Source of the DNA: Propionicimonas sp.
GTDB taxonomy: Bacteria; Actinomycetota; Actinomycetes; Propionibacteriales; Propionibacteriaceae
Direction of reading: 5' to 3'
NCBI GenBank assembly: GCA_027492575.1
Contig: JAPUEM010000178.1
Coordinates: forward strand, 1-32,545
DNA length: 32,545 bases
Positions within the stretch are counted from its first letter, which is position 1; every line of letters begins with the position of its first letter. Shown here piece by piece: positions 29,527-32,545 of this stretch. The translations under genes were made by a program, and so were the position numbers. Below the pieces are notes generated by a model, which did no database searches, had not been told where the DNA came from, and saw only the letters and a list, made by a program, of their open reading frames with translations.

Positions 29527-30105
29527 ATGGATATCGACGCCTCATGGGACATTATCGAGCGCGTACTGCATGGTCGGGCGCCGGAGATTGCTCGGACGCT
29601 CCGCGGGCCTGCCTCCGACGGCGATCTGGATCGGCTCGCCAGCACGGTGAGGAAGGAGTTGCCAGAGGATTTCGCGGCGAGCCTCAGGCGGCATGATGGC
29701 CAAGACAATCCCACAAGGTTGCTTGATCTCTACAATCACCACACGCTTCTGAGCGTCGAAGCAATGATCGAGGCATCGGACCTACGTGCTGATGCTCTTG
29801 GAGACCAACTCGGAGAGTATGAGTGGATGGTGCCCGACAAGGTCCGAACGATCATGAACTGTCGGGGGTGGCTTCAGTTCACCGATACAGAAGGCGATGG
29901 ATACGCTCTCGACCTTGACCCACTGCCTGCGGGCGAGTCCGGTCAGATCATCTTCCTGCCGGTCGATGGGCCGACGCCAGCACCGGAGTTCCCCTCCTAC
30001 CGTGCGTGGCTCTCCTGCTTTGCGCAGCAACTCGAAGCCGGAGCATTCCGCATCGACCACACCCTGGGGCTCTGGCTGGGCGCCGAAGCCGATCTGGGCA
30101 CGTGA
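29527..30105 (+). CDS. SMI1/KNR4 (SUKH) family protein, probable immunity protein
   Basis: 192 residues. GDLDRLASTVRKELPEDFAA then SLRRHDGQ is the SUKH start. MVPDKVRTIMNCRGWLQFTD, GDGYALDLDPLPAGESGQII and the closing YRAWLSCFAQQLEAGAFRID are the central and C-terminal family blocks. Many SUKH proteins neutralise secreted polymorphic or contact-dependent toxins. No toxin gene is adjacent, so it is an orphan immunity candidate. Codon use is less GC-biased than in housekeeping genes here, consistent with acquisition. Confidence 0.8.
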   Translation: MDIDASWDIIERVLHGRAPEIARTLRGPASDGDLDRLASTVRKELPEDFAASLRRHDGQDNPTRLLDLYNHHTLLSVEAMIEASDLRADALGDQLGEYEWMVPDKVRTIMNCRGWLQFTDTEGDGYALDLDPLPAGESGQIIFLPVDGPTPAPEFPSYRAWLSCFAQQLEAGAFRIDHTLGLWLGAEADLGT

Positions 30106-30151
30106 GACGCAAACCAGCTGCGCGCTCGAGGCACTGCTTCCTGCCGCGGTC

Positions 30152-31174
30152 TCACCGCCAGCCGAGGTCGGGGGCGACGTACCTCAGAATGCTCTCCACG
30201 ACATGGGCGTTGTAGTCGACGCCCAGCTGGTTCGGGACGGTCAGCAGCAGGGTGTCGGCGGCGGCGATGGCCTCGTCCTGGCGTAGTTCCTCGACGAGGA
30301 CGTCGGGTTCGGCGGCGAAGCTGCGTCCGAAGATGGCGCGGGTGTTGGCGTCGATCCAGCCGACGCTGTCGTTGCTCTCCTGGCCGTAGCCGAAGTAGCG
30401 GCGGTCGGCGTCATCCACCAGGGCGAAGATGCTGCGGCTCACCGAGACCCGTGGCTCGCGCTCGTGACCGGCGGCCTTCCAGGCCTCGCGGAAGGCCTCG
30501 ATCTGCTTGCGCTGCTGGATGTGGAAGGGCTCCCCCGTCTCGTCGGTCTTCAGCGTCGAGCTCATCAAGTTCATGCCCTGCTCGGCCGTCCAGACCGCGG
30601 TGGCATCCGAGGACGCACCCCACCAGATGCGGTCGCGCAGCCCGGGTGCGTGCGGCTCCAGGCGCAGCAGGCCGGGTGGATTGGGGAACATCGGACGCGG
30701 ATTGGGCTGGGCGAAGCCGCGTCCCTCCAGAAGCTGCAGGAAGACCTCGGTGTGGCGGCGGGCCATGTCGGCCTCGGTCTCCCCCTCGGCCGGGGCGTAG
30801 CCGAAGTGACGCCAGCCCTCGATCACCTGCTCGGGCGATCCCCGGCTCACCCCGAGTTGCAGGCGTCCGTTGGAGATCAGGTCGGCGGCGCCGGCGTCCT
30901 CCACCATGTAGAACGGGTTCTCGTAGCGCATGTCGATGACGCCGGTGCCGATCTCGATCCGGGAGGTGCGCGCCCCGATGGCCGAGAGCAGCGGGAACGG
31001 CGAGCCGGCCTGCCGGGCGAAGTGATGGACGCGGAAGTAGGCGCCGTCCGCGCCTAGTTCTTCGACGGTGACCGCGAGGTCGATGGCCTGGTGCAGAAAG
31101 TCCGCGCCCGAGCGGGTCTGCGAGCCGGGCGAATCCGACCAATGGCCGAAGGACAGGAATCCGATCTTCTTCAC
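30152..31174 (-). CDS. LLM-class flavin-dependent monooxygenase
   Basis: 340-residue luciferase-like monooxygenase, a TIM barrel using reduced FMN or F420. Family markers: MKKIGFLSFGHWSD at strand 1, DLAVTVEELGADGAYFRVHH, RTSRIEIGTGVIDMRYENP, DLISNGRLQLGVSRGSPEQV and a late RIWWGASSDATAVWTAEQGM. The GTG start at 31174 has only a weak upstream GAGATGGC. It converges on the SUKH gene and ends 46 bases away. The substrate is not predictable. It marks the return to ordinary chromosomal genes after the accessory stretch. Confidence 0.88.
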   Translation of the reverse strand: MKKIGFLSFGHWSDSPGSQTRSGADFLHQAIDLAVTVEELGADGAYFRVHHFARQAGSPFPLLSAIGARTSRIEIGTGVIDMRYENPFYMVEDAGAADLISNGRLQLGVSRGSPEQVIEGWRHFGYAPAEGETEADMARRHTEVFLQLLEGRGFAQPNPRPMFPNPPGLLRLEPHAPGLRDRIWWGASSDATAVWTAEQGMNLMSSTLKTDETGEPFHIQQRKQIEAFREAWKAAGHEREPRVSVSRSIFALVDDADRRYFGYGQESNDSVGWIDANTRAIFGRSFAAEPDVLVEELRQDEAIAAADTLLLTVPNQLGVDYNAHVVESILRYVAPDLGWR

Positions 31175-31213
31175 GCCATCTCAACGCCACGGCCCGCGTG
31201 ACATTCCCGCGCG

Positions 31214-31363
31214 CTACGCGATGGTCGATATGACGAGGGTGCCGCCGGCCACGCGGCTGTTGGTGCGTGAGATGGCGATATTGAGGCGGCCCTCGCATCC
31301 CAGAACAGCAATCCGGTAGCGCAACAGCGGGATGTCTCCTGAGAGGCCATTCAGAACAACCAT
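31214..31363 (-). other. Possible 49-residue open frame in the LLM-prmC gap, doubtful
   Basis: The 236-base gap between the divergent LLM and prmC genes contains a minus-strand frame starting MVVLNGLSGDIPLLRYRIAV. It has no ribosome site or leaderless box and no family I recognise. It may be a decayed fragment or non-coding. No other feature is seen in the gap. Confidence 0.15.
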
Positions 31364-31410
31364 GTGACGCACCGACGGAGCCTGCCGCAACGGCGAAGCG
31401 CCGGTATGCC

Positions 31411-32334
31411 ATGATGCCGGACGTGACCGATCGACCAAGCCTCGCGCAGCTCATCGCCGGCGCCACCCAGGTGCTGGCCGAGGCCGGAGTCTCCTCCCCT
31501 GCCCACGACGCCCGGGCTCTCGCGGCCCACGCGCTCGGACTGGAACGGCTGCCGATTCTGCACGACGCCGAGGTGGAGGCCGACGCCATGGCCAGGTTCG
31601 CCGAACTCGTCGAGCGGCGCCGGCGTCGCGAGCCGCTGCAGCATCTGGTCGGGTCGACCGGCTTCCGCTATCTCACCCTGGCGGTCGAGCCCGGGGTCTT
31701 CGTGCCGCGTCCGGAGACCGAGTCGGTGGCGCAGGTGGCCATCGACGAAGCCAACCGGCTACGGGCCGCGGGCCTCTCCCCCACCGTCGTGGATCTATGT
31801 TGCGGGGCCGGTGGGATCGCCATCTCGGTGGCTGTCGAAGTGCCTGGCAGCCTGGTCACGGCGGTCGACCTCTCCGCCGCCGCTGTGACGCTGACAAGGC
31901 GAAACGCACGCGCCGCGGGGGTGGGTGCGATGCGACTGGAACAGGGGGACGTCCGCGATCCGGAGCTTCTGGCCGACCTGGACGGAACCGTGGACATCGT
32001 GGTGAGCAACCCGCCCTACATCCCCCCGGACGCCGTCCCGATCGAACCGGAGGTGCGCGACCACGACCCCGACCTGGCGCTCTACGGCGGCGGCGAGGAC
32101 GGCCTGGAGACGCCCCGTGCGGTGATGGCCGCCGCCCGCAGGCTGCTGAAGCCCGGTGGGCTCTTCGTCATGGAGCACGCCGAAGTGCAGGAGCTTGCCG
32201 CTCAGGAGGCGGCCGTCGAGGCGGGGTTCAGCGAGGTGCACACCATCGAGGATCTCTCCGGGCGGCCGCGAGCTGTGGTGGGCCGGCTGCCCACGGTTGG
32301 GCCGACCCTTCGACAGGCTCAGGGATCGTCCTGA
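31411..32334 (+). CDS. prmC: Peptide chain release factor N5-glutamine methyltransferase
   Basis: Methylates the GGQ glutamine of release factors RF1 and RF2. 307 residues: a helical N-terminal domain (about 1-85), then the methyltransferase domain with motif I VVDLCCGAGGIAISVA (Asp128) and the diagnostic SNPPYIP (Asn200 to Tyr203), followed by LYGGGEDGLETPRAVM. ATG 31411 is used, but GTG 31423 (VTDRPSLAQL) is attractive because CATGAT lies 7 nt before it, a leaderless spacing. The last ten or so residues (TLRQAQGSS) and the stop are read through the dispersed repeat at 32304-32327, so the native C-terminus has been replaced or extended. Confidence 0.93.
   Translation: MMPDVTDRPSLAQLIAGATQVLAEAGVSSPAHDARALAAHALGLERLPILHDAEVEADAMARFAELVERRRRREPLQHLVGSTGFRYLTLAVEPGVFVPRPETESVAQVAIDEANRLRAAGLSPTVVDLCCGAGGIAISVAVEVPGSLVTAVDLSAAAVTLTRRNARAAGVGAMRLEQGDVRDPELLADLDGTVDIVVSNPPYIPPDAVPIEPEVRDHDPDLALYGGGEDGLETPRAVMAAARRLLKPGGLFVMEHAEVQELAAQEAAVEAGFSEVHTIEDLSGRPRAVVGRLPTVGPTLRQAQGSS
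32304..32327 (-). repeat. Dispersed repeat unit, copy D, inside the end of prmC
   Basis: GACCCTTCGACAGGCTCAGG then GATC is the inverted form of the 24-base unit found three times at 13726-13841, and is identical to the copy at 13818-13841. Here it forms the 3' end of the prmC reading frame and lies between convergent prmC and the dihydrolipoyl dehydrogenase gene. Confidence 0.85.
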
Positions 32335-32345
32335 GCCCTGAGCCG

Positions 32346-32545
32346 CTACAGGTTGATCATGTGGCCGGCGATGCCTTCCACGACCTCCTTGAGCGCTTCG
32401 GAGAGGCTCGGGTGGGCGTGGATGTTGCGGGCGACCTCGTCGGCGGTCAGATCCCACTGCTGGGCCAGGGTCAGCTCGGGCAGCAACTCCGAGACGTCCG
32501 GGCCGATCATGTGGGCGCCCAGGATCTCGTTGTAGCGAGCGTCGG
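32346..32545 (-). CDS. lpdA: Dihydrolipoyl dehydrogenase, C-terminal end (partial)
   Basis: Reading leftward from the window edge gives about 66 residues: [20 protein letters not shown] then [20 protein letters not shown] and [16 protein letters not shown], ending GHMINL and [12 protein letters not shown] contains the catalytic His-x-x-x-x-Glu dyad of the dimerisation domain, diagnostic for lipoamide dehydrogenase. The enzyme (E3/L protein) reoxidises lipoyl groups of 2-oxo acid dehydrogenases and of GcvH. The 5' part lies beyond the window. It converges on prmC with an 11-base gap. Confidence 0.93.
   Translation of the reverse strand, partial: DARYNEILGAHMIGPDVSELLPELTLAQQWDLTADEVARNIHAHPSLSEALKEVVEGIAGHMINL

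Overview
The window is GC-rich actinobacterial chromosome, most likely from the Propionibacteriaceae. Three things point there: a pyrophosphate-type phosphofructokinase (GGDD plus PKTIDND), the actinobacterial block pgsA / DUF881 / sbp / DUF881 / gcvH / FHA / MerR / bifunctional nuclease / MerR that also occurs in Mycobacterium (Rv1822-Rv1830), and TAnnnT -10 boxes placed 6-7 nt before start codons (leaderless transcripts). The species cannot be fixed from the sequence alone.

Layout. 1-1455: the tail of an unidentified gene, then a leftward GntR(YtrA-type)/DUF1648 membrane-protein pair with a perfect palindromic operator. 1456-12563: a long rightward housekeeping series, namely thrS, a HIT Ap4A-type phosphorylase, a CDP-alcohol phosphatidyltransferase, DUF881-sbp-DUF881, gcvH, a zinc-ribbon FHA protein, an FtsR-like MerR, a bifunctional nuclease, a second MerR and gcvP. 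12568-17793: a YihY-family membrane protein, PPi-phosphofructokinase, a lone TadE/G-like protein, a MalY/PatB aminotransferase and a YciO/Sua5 protein. Convergent gene ends here carry palindromic repeats. 17799-24998: a maltose/maltodextrin locus with a LacI regulator, binding protein, two permeases and a GH13 glycosidase. It has clustered operators and three hairpins between malE and malF, and no ATPase gene. 25012-30105: a patchy accessory island with a deaminase, ParD antitoxin with a truncated ParE, a decayed antitoxin tail, an internally deleted methyltransferase, a SatD/membrane-protein pair, esterase and aspartyl-protease remnants, intact VapBC, a GNAT enzyme and an orphan SUKH (SMI1/KNR4) protein. 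30152-32545: an LLM flavin monooxygenase, PrmC, and the C-terminus of dihydrolipoyl dehydrogenase.

How the genes work together. gcvH and gcvP (with a dihydrolipoyl dehydrogenase at the right edge) serve glycine cleavage. The FHA protein beside gcvH is a GarA/OdhI-type metabolic switch. The DUF881/sbp/FtsR group is linked to cell division in other actinobacteria. The mal genes form an import-and-hydrolysis unit that probably borrows a shared MsiK-type ATPase.

The most interesting unexplained item is the SatD-family protein with its translationally coupled three-helix membrane protein (26548-27614). Its N-terminal domain carries a pattern resembling a class III nucleotide cyclase. It is transcribed from its own AT-rich, apparently leaderless promoter in the middle of toxin-antitoxin and immunity gene debris.
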